Assembly: GCA_965240365.1 (NCBI GenBank)
Contig: OZ251218.1
Location: forward strand, 1,736,001-1,800,000
Direction of reading: 5' to 3'
DNA: 64,000 nt
Source: G965240365 sp965240365
GTDB lineage: Bacteria > Pseudomonadota > Gammaproteobacteria > Eutrophobiales > Eutrophobiaceae
Each line of letters opens with the position of its first letter. The stretch's first letter is position 1. The position numbers and the translations under genes were made by a program. Positions 35,829 through 43,229 of this stretch are shown one piece after another. The notes under the pieces were generated by a model. It did not search any database. It was not told the DNA's origin and saw only the letters and a list, made by a program, of their open reading frames with translations.

Positions 35829-37306
35829 CGTTTCTTCCTTGCCCGGCTGGCCCTGCTTGCCTTCAGCGTCGCGCCCGCGGCCTTATAGTCTGAGGAATCT
35901 TTGCGTGTTTCTTTCATGGCGTGCGCCGCGCGTGAGTCCCGGTCTTTTTCCGCCTCTGTTTTGCTGTCAACACAGGCCCCCCAGTCCAGTTCTTCGTCCT
36001 GCCGGTAATTTTTGCCCAGTTGCCAGGCCACCTGCGCCTTGCCCAGTTCAACCCCCATATAAAAGGCGTGCGGGGCGTCGTCCTGCAATAAATCCAGCGC
36101 GGGAAACAGTTCGAACGGGTTGCAGTCGGTATGCATCCCGCTGCGGTTATAGACATGTATCCCCGCCTCGCTGAGCTGGATCCGGTAACTGGGGTCTTTC
36201 ACGCCCTGATAGAACTCGTTGATCTCTTCCACGCTGTAGGGAAACGGCTTGCGCGCGTGCATGCCCAGCAAGGCGCCGTCCACGCCCTTGGGCAGGCTGT
36301 TGTCTTTTCTGGCCGCAAACATGATGCGCCGGGCCCGGTCGGCCTCGCGCACCGCGCTGCGGCAGTGCGGGCTGACCTCGGTCGCCAGCACGGCATTCAA
36401 ACGCATTTCGGAGATCAGGCCGAACAGCAGGGCATTGATCCCGGTGGTGTCGGCCTCGGTCAATTCGGTCAGATTGCCCACGCCCATCAGGATCCCGATA
36501 TCCGGGCAGTTTTGCCGCAGTTCATAATAGCGGATGATGGATTCGGCAAAGCCGAAATGAATCGGGTCCAGGATGGCATCGGCATAAAACGGCCGGTCTT
36601 TTTTGGCGTATTCTTCTATGGCGCGATACAGCGAAGGCATATCGCCGTGTTGCTCCGGGATCAATACCGGAGTGACCTCCACTTCCTCGGCGATCCACAA
36701 TGTGCTTTGTTTGAGGCTCAGCACATAGTCCGCCCCGGCCCGGCCGCCGCGCAACAGATCGGCCTCTTCCAGCGAATCCACGCTGACCTTAAAGCCGGCC
36801 TCATGCAGGGCCTGCACGGTCTCTTCAAGATGCGGAAACGGCGTGTCCGGCAGACAGCCGATATCGATCACATCGGCCCCGTCCCGGCGGTATTTTTCCG
36901 CCCTCTGCAGAATTTGATCGACCGTGACCATCGGCGCATCAACAATCTCGGCAAAGATTTCGACATCGTGCCGGCTGAGATCGGGCGGCTTGCAGTCACG
37001 CCCGAAAAAGGCCGGCAGGTCTTTAAGATCGATCGTGCCCCGGATACAGGGAATGCCGAGCGCTTTTGAACTCAGATCAAGATCGCCCCGGCACAGGCCG
37101 GGCACGATAATTCGGTCATAACCCTCGATCCCCTTGAGACGCCGGGCGATCATCTCCGCGGTCATCAGCGCCGCGACACTGACGCCGATATTGCGTATTT
37201 CATAGCTAAATTCGGCGGGGGCCATCTCCGCCAGTATATTTTGCAGACGCTTACAGGCGAGCTTGCCGGTCAGAAACAGGAGATGTTCTTGCTTTGATTC
37301 TTGCAT
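35825..37306 (-). CDS. Dihydropteroate-synthase-related protein (DUF6513 type)
   Basis: A 493-residue protein from ATG 37306. The N-terminal part (~1-135, HLLFLTGKLACKRLQNIL...EFSYEIRNIGVSVAALMT) is the DUF6513-type domain. A pterin-binding TIM barrel follows (~140-380) with RRDGADVIDIGCLPDTPFPH, VSVDSLEEADLLRGG and ILMGVGNLTELTEADTTG. Proteins of this shape occur in methanogens and H4MPT-using bacteria and are proposed to join the pterin to the arylamine in methanopterin synthesis. The C terminus ends in a Lys/Arg-rich tail. First gene of the four-gene cluster. A -10-like TATAAT ends nine bases before the ATG. Confidence 0.83.
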   Translation of the reverse strand: MQESKQEHLLFLTGKLACKRLQNILAEMAPAEFSYEIRNIGVSVAALMTAEMIARRLKGIEGYDRIIVPGLCRGDLDLSSKALGIPCIRGTIDLKDLPAFFGRDCKPPDLSRHDVEIFAEIVDAPMVTVDQILQRAEKYRRDGADVIDIGCLPDTPFPHLEETVQALHEAGFKVSVDSLEEADLLRGGRAGADYVLSLKQSTLWIAEEVEVTPVLIPEQHGDMPSLYRAIEEYAKKDRPFYADAILDPIHFGFAESIIRYYELRQNCPDIGILMGVGNLTELTEADTTGINALLFGLISEMRLNAVLATEVSPHCRSAVREADRARRIMFAARKDNSLPKGVDGALLGMHARKPFPYSVEEINEFYQGVKDPSYRIQLSEAGIHVYNRSGMHTDCNPFELFPALDLLQDDAPHAFYMGVELGKAQVAWQLGKNYRQDEELDWGACVDSKTEAEKDRDSRAAHAMKETRKDSSDYKAAGATLKASRASRARKKR

Positions 37307-37315
37307 TATCCGCGC

Positions 37316-37321
37316 ATTATA
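37316..37321 (-). promoter_or_regulatory. -10 box suggesting a near-leaderless transcript
   Basis: On the minus strand a perfect TATAAT ends nine bases before the ATG of the DHPS-like gene, with TTTAAC 16 bases further upstream as a weak -35. If used, the mRNA would start at or within a base or two of the start codon. No ribosome site is present before that ATG, which agrees with leaderless initiation. Confidence 0.35.
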
Positions 37322-37567
37322 GGCGGCTGCTTCTAAGGTTAAAGGGCGCCTGCACAAAAGAGATGGTTTATATCAGCCAGCCCCGGCGCATGAATACATC
37401 CAGCCGGATGAGTTCCGCCCCGGGACAATCTCCGCTCAAGCCGGCATTATCGCTTTATATGCCTGATATTGCTGATATTTTTTAATGAAACACGGCGCGG
37501 CGGCAAGCTGGCACAATTATCGCCCGTAATCTTGCTTGACCCGGCCGTGGTACTATCCGGGTTATCA

Positions 37568-37699
37568 TAAGGAAACTCTGATTGAATCAGAGTTTCCTGC
37601 GGTACAGGGACCTGCCTGCAGCAGGCAGGAAGGTGAAAATCGCATTTTCACCTTGCGTGCTCTGAGAAATCCAGGATGGATTTATTCAGAGCTTCCATA
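37568..37699 (+). repeat. MITE-like element, copy 3, with palindrome
   Basis: A 132-base version with TA at both ends and AGGAAACTCTGA/TCAGAGCTTCC termini. The second hairpin of the full-length copies is absent and CCTGCCTGCAGCAGGCAGG (37611-37629) stands in its place. It ends 20 bases before the pqqB start codon, so it may influence pqq expression. Confidence 0.85.
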
Positions 37700-37718
37700 A
37701 TGATCAAGTCAGGATTTT

Positions 37719-38633
37719 ATGCACATACGTTTACTCGGAACGGGCGCGGGCGGCGGTTTCCCTCAATGGAACTGCAACTGTCATAACTGCGCGCGCCTGC
37801 GCTCCGGCGAAATCAACGGCCGCGCGCGCACCCAGTCTTCTATCACCGTCAGCGGCAACGGCGCCGACTGGGTATTATTTAACGCCTCGCCCGACATACG
37901 CGCGCAGATCGAATCCTTCCCGCCGTTACAGCCCGCGCGCCGGGTGCGTGACACCGGCATCTGCTCGATCATCCTCTGCGATGGCCAGATCGACCACACC
38001 ACCGGGCTACTGATCCTGCGCGAACATGACAAACCCTGGGATGTCTATTGCACGGCCAGCGTTTATGAAGATCTGACCACGTCCTATCCCGTCTTCAATA
38101 TCCTCGGCCATTTCCGCGGCGTTAACTGGCATGAAGTGGGCACCGATCAAACGCCGTTTACCATCCCCGCGGCGGATAATCTGGTCTTTACCGCCGTGCC
38201 GCTCAAGAGCGAGGCGCCGCCCTATTCACCCCACCGGCACAATACCGTGCCCGGCGATAATTCGGGCTACCGGGTGGAAGATACCGCCACCGGCGGCAAT
38301 CTGTTTTATGCGCCGGGGCTGGGCATTGTTGAAGATCATGTCTATGACTACATGCGGGACGCCGACGCCGTGCTGATTGACGGCACGGTCTGGACCAACG
38401 ATGAACTGTCGCGGCAGGGCATCAGCGATAAACTCGCGAGTGAAATGGGACACCTCGATCAATCCGGCAAAGGTGGCATAATGGAGTTGCTCGGCGGCAT
38501 GGATAAGCCCAGAAAGATCCTGATCCATATCAATAATACCAATCCGATACTGGATGAAGATTCGCGCGAACGGAAACAGCTTGATGCGCTGGGCATTGAA
38601 GTGTCTTATGACGGGATGGATATTCATTTATAA
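37719..38633 (+). CDS. pqqB: PQQ biosynthesis protein PqqB
   Basis: A 304-residue metallo-beta-lactamase-fold protein that hydroxylates the PqqA-derived Tyr-Glu precursor. It starts MHIRLLGTGAGGGFPQWNCNC with the Cys-rich CNCHNC motif characteristic of PqqB, then has DGQIDHTTGLLILRE (in place of the HxHxDH of hydrolases), LVVPLKSEAPPY-like segments and LIHINNTNPIL near the end. First of four closely spaced genes pqqB-C-D-E. Confidence 0.96.
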   Translation: MHIRLLGTGAGGGFPQWNCNCHNCARLRSGEINGRARTQSSITVSGNGADWVLFNASPDIRAQIESFPPLQPARRVRDTGICSIILCDGQIDHTTGLLILREHDKPWDVYCTASVYEDLTTSYPVFNILGHFRGVNWHEVGTDQTPFTIPAADNLVFTAVPLKSEAPPYSPHRHNTVPGDNSGYRVEDTATGGNLFYAPGLGIVEDHVYDYMRDADAVLIDGTVWTNDELSRQGISDKLASEMGHLDQSGKGGIMELLGGMDKPRKILIHINNTNPILDEDSRERKQLDALGIEVSYDGMDIHL

Positions 38634-38653
38634 CATTGTGGAGGGAAATGGGC

Positions 38654-39379
38654 ATGACTGAAGAAAAAGCGCCGTGGACCAGGGCGGAATTTGAGGCGCG
38701 CCTGCGCGCCAAGGAAAAGTATTACCACATCAACCATGAATTTCATGTCCTGATGAATGAAGGCGGCCTGGATAAGGAGGCCGTGCGGGGCTGGGTCGCC
38801 AATCGTTTCTATTACCAGACGACCATCCCGGTGAAAGACGCGGCAATCATGGCAAACTGTCCCGAGCGCGATCATCGCCGCAAGTGGGTGCAGCGCATCA
38901 TTGACCATGATGGCGTTAAGGGCGAGGAAGGCGGCATCGAGGCCTGGTTGCAGCTTGCCCAAGCGGTCGGTTTAAGCCGCGCGGAAACATTATCTTATGA
39001 GCATGTCCTGCCCGGCGTGCGTTTTGCCATCGACGCCTATTTGAATTTTGCCCGCACCGCGACCTGGCAGGAGGCCGCCAGTTCCTCGCTGACCGAGTTA
39101 TTTGCCCCGAAGATTCATCAAAAACGGCTGGATAACTGGCCGGAAATCTATCCCTGGATCGATGAAAAAGGCTATCGTTATTTCAGAAAGCGACTGACCG
39201 AGGCGCGCCGCGATGTGCAGCACGGGCTGGATATTACGCTTGATTACTATCAAACGCGCGCCGGGCAGGAAAAGGCCCTGACCATTTTGCAATTCAAGCT
39301 CGATATCCTGTGGACCATGCTGGATTGCATGTGGATGGCCTATATCGAGAAAAAACCGCCGTTTCATAACTGTGATTGA
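38654..39379 (+). CDS. pqqC: Pyrroloquinoline-quinone synthase PqqC
   Basis: A 241-residue cofactor-free oxidase of the TenA-like all-helical fold for the final ring-closure and eight-electron oxidation. Key segments are YYHINHEFHVLMNEG, VANRFYYQTTIPVKDAAIMANC, EHVLPGVRFAIDAYLNF and SSLTELFAPKIHQ. The ATG at 38654 was chosen because GAGGG lies eight bases upstream, whereas the ATG at 38648 would have only two bases of spacing. It lies 20 bases after pqqB. Confidence 0.95.
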   Translation: MTEEKAPWTRAEFEARLRAKEKYYHINHEFHVLMNEGGLDKEAVRGWVANRFYYQTTIPVKDAAIMANCPERDHRRKWVQRIIDHDGVKGEEGGIEAWLQLAQAVGLSRAETLSYEHVLPGVRFAIDAYLNFARTATWQEAASSSLTELFAPKIHQKRLDNWPEIYPWIDEKGYRYFRKRLTEARRDVQHGLDITLDYYQTRAGQEKALTILQFKLDILWTMLDCMWMAYIEKKPPFHNCD

Positions 39380-39381
39380 TC

Positions 39382-39660
39382 ATGCCATCCGTTGAAAAAA
39401 CAAGCGTGCCCGAGATCGCGCCGACCTTCCGTTTCCAATGGGAAGAGGCGCAGGATTGCTATGTCGTTTTGTATCCCGAGGGCATGGTCAAGCTGAGTGG
39501 CAGCGCCGGTGAAATCATCAAGCGCGTCGATGGCCATAACTCGGTCGCGGATATTATCGCCGAACTGGAAAACGCCTTTTCGGCAAGCGATCTGGAAAAC
39601 GACGTGCTTAAATTTCTGGAGGAGGCTTATGACAAAGGCTGGATCAGAGACAAAAAATAA
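39382..39660 (+). CDS. pqqD: PqqA-binding chaperone PqqD
   Basis: A 92-residue peptide chaperone of the RiPP recognition element type. It presents PqqA to the radical-SAM enzyme PqqE. It shows PTFRFQWEEAQDCYVVLYPEGMVKL and KLSGSAGEIIKRVDGHNSVADII, the winged-helix core. The ATG at 39382 is preferred over an in-frame TTG six bases earlier. Its 3' end overlaps pqqE by 32 bases, and in some genomes these two are fused. The substrate peptide PqqA was not found in this window. Confidence 0.94.
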   Translation: MPSVEKTSVPEIAPTFRFQWEEAQDCYVVLYPEGMVKLSGSAGEIIKRVDGHNSVADIIAELENAFSASDLENDVLKFLEEAYDKGWIRDKK

Positions 39661-40804
39661 CATCAAGCCGCCCCTGTGGCTGCTGGCGGAGTTGACTTAC
39701 CGATGTCCCTTGCAGTGCCCTTATTGCTCAAACCCGGTGGAGATGGCGAACTATAAAAACGAAATCTCAACCGAAGACTGGGTGCGGGTCATGCAAGAGG
39801 CGCGCAAGATGGGCGCGGCCCAGCTTGGCTTCTCCGGCGGCGAACCGCTGGTGCGCCGGGATCTGGAAGAACTGATCCAGGAAGCCCGCCGCCTCGGCTA
39901 TTACACCAATCTGATTACATCCGGGGTCGGCATGGACGAGCAGCGGGTCAAACGCTTTAAGGACGCCGGTCTTGACCACATCCAGATCAGCTTTCAGGCC
40001 AGCAATGAAGAACTGAATAACTTTATCGGCGGCAGCCGGAGTTTCCGGCACAAAAAGGAAATGGCGCGGGTCGTCAAGGAATATGAATACCCGATGGTGT
40101 TGAACATCGTGATCCATCGCAAGAATATCGATCAGATCCGGGAGATCCTCGACATGACGGTTGAACTGAACGCCGATTATGTTGAACTGGCAAGCACCCA
40201 ATATTATGGCTGGTCGCGCGTCAATGTCGATCAGTTATTGCCCACCCGCGAACAGCTTGCCAATGCGGAGCAGGTGGCCAGGGAATATCAGGAAAAAATG
40301 AAGGGCAAATCCAGGATCATCTACGTGATTCCCGATTACTTTGAAAAGCGGCCCAAGCCCTGCATGAACGGCTGGGGCGCGATCTTTTTAACCATCGCGC
40401 CGGACGGCAGTGCCCTGCCCTGCCATGAGGCCGGTCAATTGCCGATTGATTTCCCCAATGTAAAAGATATGAGCATCCGGGATATCTGGTTTGATTCGCC
40501 GGGCTTTAATCACTTTCGCGGCTTTGACTGGATGAAAGAACCCTGCCGATCGTGTGACGAAAAGGAAAAGGATTTTGGCGGCTGCCGTTGTCAGGCCTTT
40601 ATGATGACAGGCGACGCGGCCAACGCGGACCCGGTCTGCGCCAAATCGCCCCATCACCGGCAACTGGCGGATGACGTGGCGCGGATCGGCCGGATCGCGG
40701 CCAGGGAAAAAGAGCAGGATATCAAGGCCCAGCCGATCATCTTCAGAAATATGAGAAACTCAAAAAAAGCCATTAAAGGCCAGGGGCTCAGGGAAACGGC
40801 TTAA
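39629..40804 (+). CDS. pqqE: PqqA peptide cyclase PqqE (radical SAM)
   Basis: A 391-residue radical-SAM/SPASM enzyme that cross-links Glu and Tyr of PqqA. The ATG at 39629 follows GGAGG. A longer frame extends backward inside pqqD without a start signal. The SAM cysteines are C26, C30 and C33 (CPLQCPYC). SPASM cluster cysteines lie in KPCMNGWGAIFLT, LPCHEAGQ, PCRSCDEKEKDFGGCRCQAF and DPVC. Length is normal. The TAA stop at 40802-40804 includes the TA end of MITE-like copy 4, as seen for ffh. Confidence 0.96.
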   Translation: MTKAGSETKNNIKPPLWLLAELTYRCPLQCPYCSNPVEMANYKNEISTEDWVRVMQEARKMGAAQLGFSGGEPLVRRDLEELIQEARRLGYYTNLITSGVGMDEQRVKRFKDAGLDHIQISFQASNEELNNFIGGSRSFRHKKEMARVVKEYEYPMVLNIVIHRKNIDQIREILDMTVELNADYVELASTQYYGWSRVNVDQLLPTREQLANAEQVAREYQEKMKGKSRIIYVIPDYFEKRPKPCMNGWGAIFLTIAPDGSALPCHEAGQLPIDFPNVKDMSIRDIWFDSPGFNHFRGFDWMKEPCRSCDEKEKDFGGCRCQAFMMTGDAANADPVCAKSPHHRQLADDVARIGRIAAREKEQDIKAQPIIFRNMRNSKKAIKGQGLRETA

Positions 40805-40956
40805 GGAAACTCTGATTGCATCAGAGCTTCCTGCGGCACAGGGAAGTGCCGTCAAAATCATTGACGCCAGTCATTGATTTTGAAGCAAGATGAAAATCGC
40901 ATTTTCATCTTGCGTGCTCTGAGAAGTCCAGGATGGACTTATTCAGAGCTTCCTTA
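40802..40956 (+). repeat. MITE-like element, copy 4 (155 bp)
   Basis: Full-length copy with all four hairpins and the best termini: TA-AGGAAACTCTGA on the left and TCAGAGCTTCCT-TA on the right (one mismatch between the inverted ends). The left TA lies in the pqqE stop codon. The right TA abuts a truncated DctQ reading frame, so this element marks the junction between the pqq locus and the TRAP/catabolic region. Confidence 0.9.
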
Positions 40957-41013
40957 AGGCATGTCTGGAATAACTCGGATAGCGCTCCTAAAAGTACAGC
41001 AAACGAGGCGTAA
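40957..41013 (+). pseudogene. TRAP small permease (DctQ) 3' tail remnant
   Basis: Read back from the TAA at 41011-41013, the frame is open to the MITE boundary (tail RHVWNNSDSAPKSTANEA). Its position right before a TRAP large-permease start, with the GAGGCG ribosome site overlapping its end, suggests the last codons of a dctQ gene whose remainder, and the dctP before it, were lost. Too short for sequence proof. Confidence 0.4.
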
Positions 41014-41455
41014 TTATGGAAATATCCATCGAACTCGCCACCATCGTGATGCTGGGGGCATTGCTGTTCCTTATGTTTATTGGACAATCGCTGGCCTTCA
41101 GCACATTGTCAATTGCTGTGGTCGGCGCACTAGGGCGTAGACTCATAATAACCAGATCACAACAGCAGCGAGTTGTGCGGCAGCGAGGAACGTCTCGGGA
41201 CATCGGAAAGTTCGAAGGGACAACTGGTGCCAGTCCTTGATGCGGTTGAACATGCGCTTGATGATGTTGCATGTTTTATAGAGCTTGGTGTCATATTCGA
41301 ACGGCACCTTACGGTTTTTGCAGGGTGGGATACAGGCTGTTGCTTCGACCTTGAGTAACCAGTTACGTAGATGACTGGCATCGTATCCGCGGTCGGCAAT
41401 AACGGTGCAGCCCTTACGCACATGACCCTCAAGGCAGTGACGGGCCTGGGTGATA

Positions 41456-41474
41456 CCTGCCTGCTGCAGGCAGG
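41456..41474. repeat. 19-bp palindrome inside transposase (second)
   Basis: CCTGCCTGCTGCAGGCAGG, inserted in the transposase gene so that its exact removal restores the reading frame. Confidence 0.9.
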
Positions 41475-41832
41475 TCAGCCCGGTTGCCCGCCGTCAGGTG
41501 CAGATGAACAGGACGGCCCTGGCCATCACACACCAGATGCAGTTTGGAATTCAAGCCGCCCCTGGTCTTGCCGATGGCTCGCCCCTGGCTGTTGTTTTTT
41601 TACACCATTGGCGGCAATCCGGTGGGTTTTGATGTGGCTTGTGTCAATCATCAGCGTGCTGAAGTCTGCGCCCTCACCTGCTAAAGCCTTGAATATGCGT
41701 TCGAACACACCCGCCTCAGACCAGCGCCTGTAGCGATTGTAGAGCGTCTTGGCCGGGCCGTATTCCTCGGGAACATCGCTCCACCTATATCCCCGCTGAA
41801 GATAAAAGATGATGCCTGACAAGACTTGTCTA

Positions 41833-41851
41833 CCTGCCTGCTGCAGGCAGG
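41833..41851. repeat. 19-bp palindrome inside transposase (first)
   Basis: CCTGCCTGCTGCAGGCAGG, the same sequence as at 41456-41474. Its removal also restores the frame. On the minus strand both sites have GA before and TA after the insertion. Confidence 0.9.
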
Positions 41852-43229
41852 TCGCACACGCGGGCAACGCCACGCGGCTTGTTCGGTAGCAATGGTTGGA
41901 TTTTTTTGAACTGTTCTTCCGTCAGCCAGAAATTTAGAGACATTGGGACCTCCTGAGTTTTTTATCTTACAGTCATTTTACCTATTACCCGTTTATAGGT
42001 CTACGCCCTAGTCTTCATTAGTCCTAATGCTTTGCCACTTCTGGCCAGCCGAATTTATGCTTTTGTAACTGAACCCGCGCTGATTGCAGTGCCCATTTTC
42101 GTGCTGATGGCAACAGTTCTTGAGCGATCTGGAGTCGCAAAGGATCTTTATGACGCTATGTACATCTGGGCAGGCGCCTTGAACGGCGGTGTCGCAATGC
42201 AGACCGTGCTCGTAGCTGTTATTCTGGCTGCTATCATCGGGATTGTCGGCGGCGAAGTGGTTATGTTGGGCCTTGTAGCGTTGCCCCAACTCTTGCGACT
42301 CGGATATAACAAGCACCTTGCCTTAGGCACACTGGCATCTGGTGGGGCATTAGGCACAATGATCTCTCCCTCAATCGTCTTGATCCTATACGGCTTGACG
42401 GCTGGCGTTTCTACCGGACAGTTGTTTGTTGCAGCTGTTATTCCCGGCTTGGTCCTGGCCAGTCTCTATATATGCTATATTTTTATCCTTTGTCAGCTGA
42501 ATCCGGCCGCCGGGCCAGGATTACCGAAGGACGAATGCCTACCGTTTCGGGAGCGTCTGAAGTATCTCAAAAAAATGGTCGCACCAGTTCTGATTGCGGT
42601 CTGGATCCTAGGCAGCATATATGCCGGAATCGCCTCGGTAACAGAATCCGCCGGAGTCGGCTGTGTCGCAGCGGTGGCTGTTGCTTTTCAAAGAAAACAA
42701 TTGAGGCTCAAAATCCTTCACCAAGCACTTGTCACCACGATGGGCACGTGCGGCCGTTTGTTCTGGCTGAGCTTTGGTGCCGCCGCTCTGATCGGTGTAT
42801 TCAACATAATCGGCGGCTCGAAATACCTGACGGAATTGATGGCGGGACTACTGCTTAGCCCGTTGGGCATCCTGCTTGTCATGATGGCCATTCTCGTCGT
42901 CCTTGGGATCTTCATGGACTGGATCGGCATCCTAATCCTGACGATGCCCATCTTCGTGCCAATCATTAAAGCGCTTGGCTTTGATCCAGTGTGGTTCGGC
43001 ATTCTGTTTTGCCTGAACATGCAGATGCCATTCATATCACCGCCTTTCGGCCCGGCCTGCTTTTACCTCAAGAGCGTGGCTCCGCCCGATGTCAGCCTCG
43101 GCGATATATTCCGTGGCGTATTGCCCTTCATGTTTATCCAGATGGTTGCTCTTGGCTTGCTAATTGCTTTTCCGCAGTTCGCGACGTGGCTGCCGTCCGT
43201 GCTATCTCACTAATTCAAAGGAAAGCACA

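Larger units (their letters stand above)
37307..37718. other. Intergenic region between cofactor cluster and pqqB
   Basis: About 410 bases. The left part contains the promoter of the divergent cofactor genes. The middle has a 63-residue open frame (37294-37485) without family resemblance. The right part is MITE-like copy 3. I searched for a pqqA-type peptide (ExxxY with a short basic start) and did not find one here. Confidence 0.6.
41143..41943 (-). pseudogene. IS5-family transposase broken by two 19-bp palindromes
   Basis: Starts at ATG 41943 behind AGGAGG (MSLNFWLTEEQFKKIQPLLPN). The first palindrome (41833-41851) shifts the frame after ARVCD. Taking out exactly 19 bases rejoins it to RQVLSGIIFYLQRGYRWSDVP. 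An A7 run (41595-41601 on the minus strand) adds another +1 shift after NGVKK. The second palindrome (41456-41474) interrupts NRAD, and removal of 19 bases rejoins it to ITQARHCLEGHVRKG. DDE residues lie in LMIDTSHIKTH, VIADRGYDA and near the C-terminal RMFNRIKDWHQL. Not functional as it stands. Confidence 0.9.
41134..42007 (-). mobile_element. IS5-family insertion sequence with CTAG target duplication
   Basis: An 874-base element with inverted ends GGCGTAGAC and GTCTACGCC, flanked on both sides by CTAG (41130-41133 and 42008-42011). The transposase lies on the minus strand. It contains two 19-bp palindrome insertions. Without them it would be 836 bases, the usual size for IS5/IS427-type elements. 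It disrupts the dctM gene. Confidence 0.93.
41016..43213 (+). pseudogene. TRAP large permease (DctM) split by an IS element
   Basis: Two halves of one gene: 41016-41133 encodes MEISIELATIVMLGALLFLM...GAL and 42012-43213 encodes VFISPNALPLL through PQFATWLPSVLSH. Removing the IS (41134-42007) and one CTAG copy restores a continuous 439-codon frame reading VGALVFISPNALP across the joint. It has the features of a 12-helix DctM, including GGEVVMLGLVALPQL, LASGGALGTMISPSIVLILYG and PFISPPFGPACFYLK. Adjacent rhamnonate dehydratase and SDR genes suggest that it once imported a sugar acid. Confidence 0.93.

Noticed and set aside
36131..37069. A 312-residue plus-strand open frame
   Set aside because: Antisense to the DHPS-related gene, which has recognisable pterin-binding motifs.
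41143..41873. Two separate small transposase genes
   Set aside because: They are pieces of one transposase separated by palindrome insertions and an A7 run. Removing these restores a single frame.
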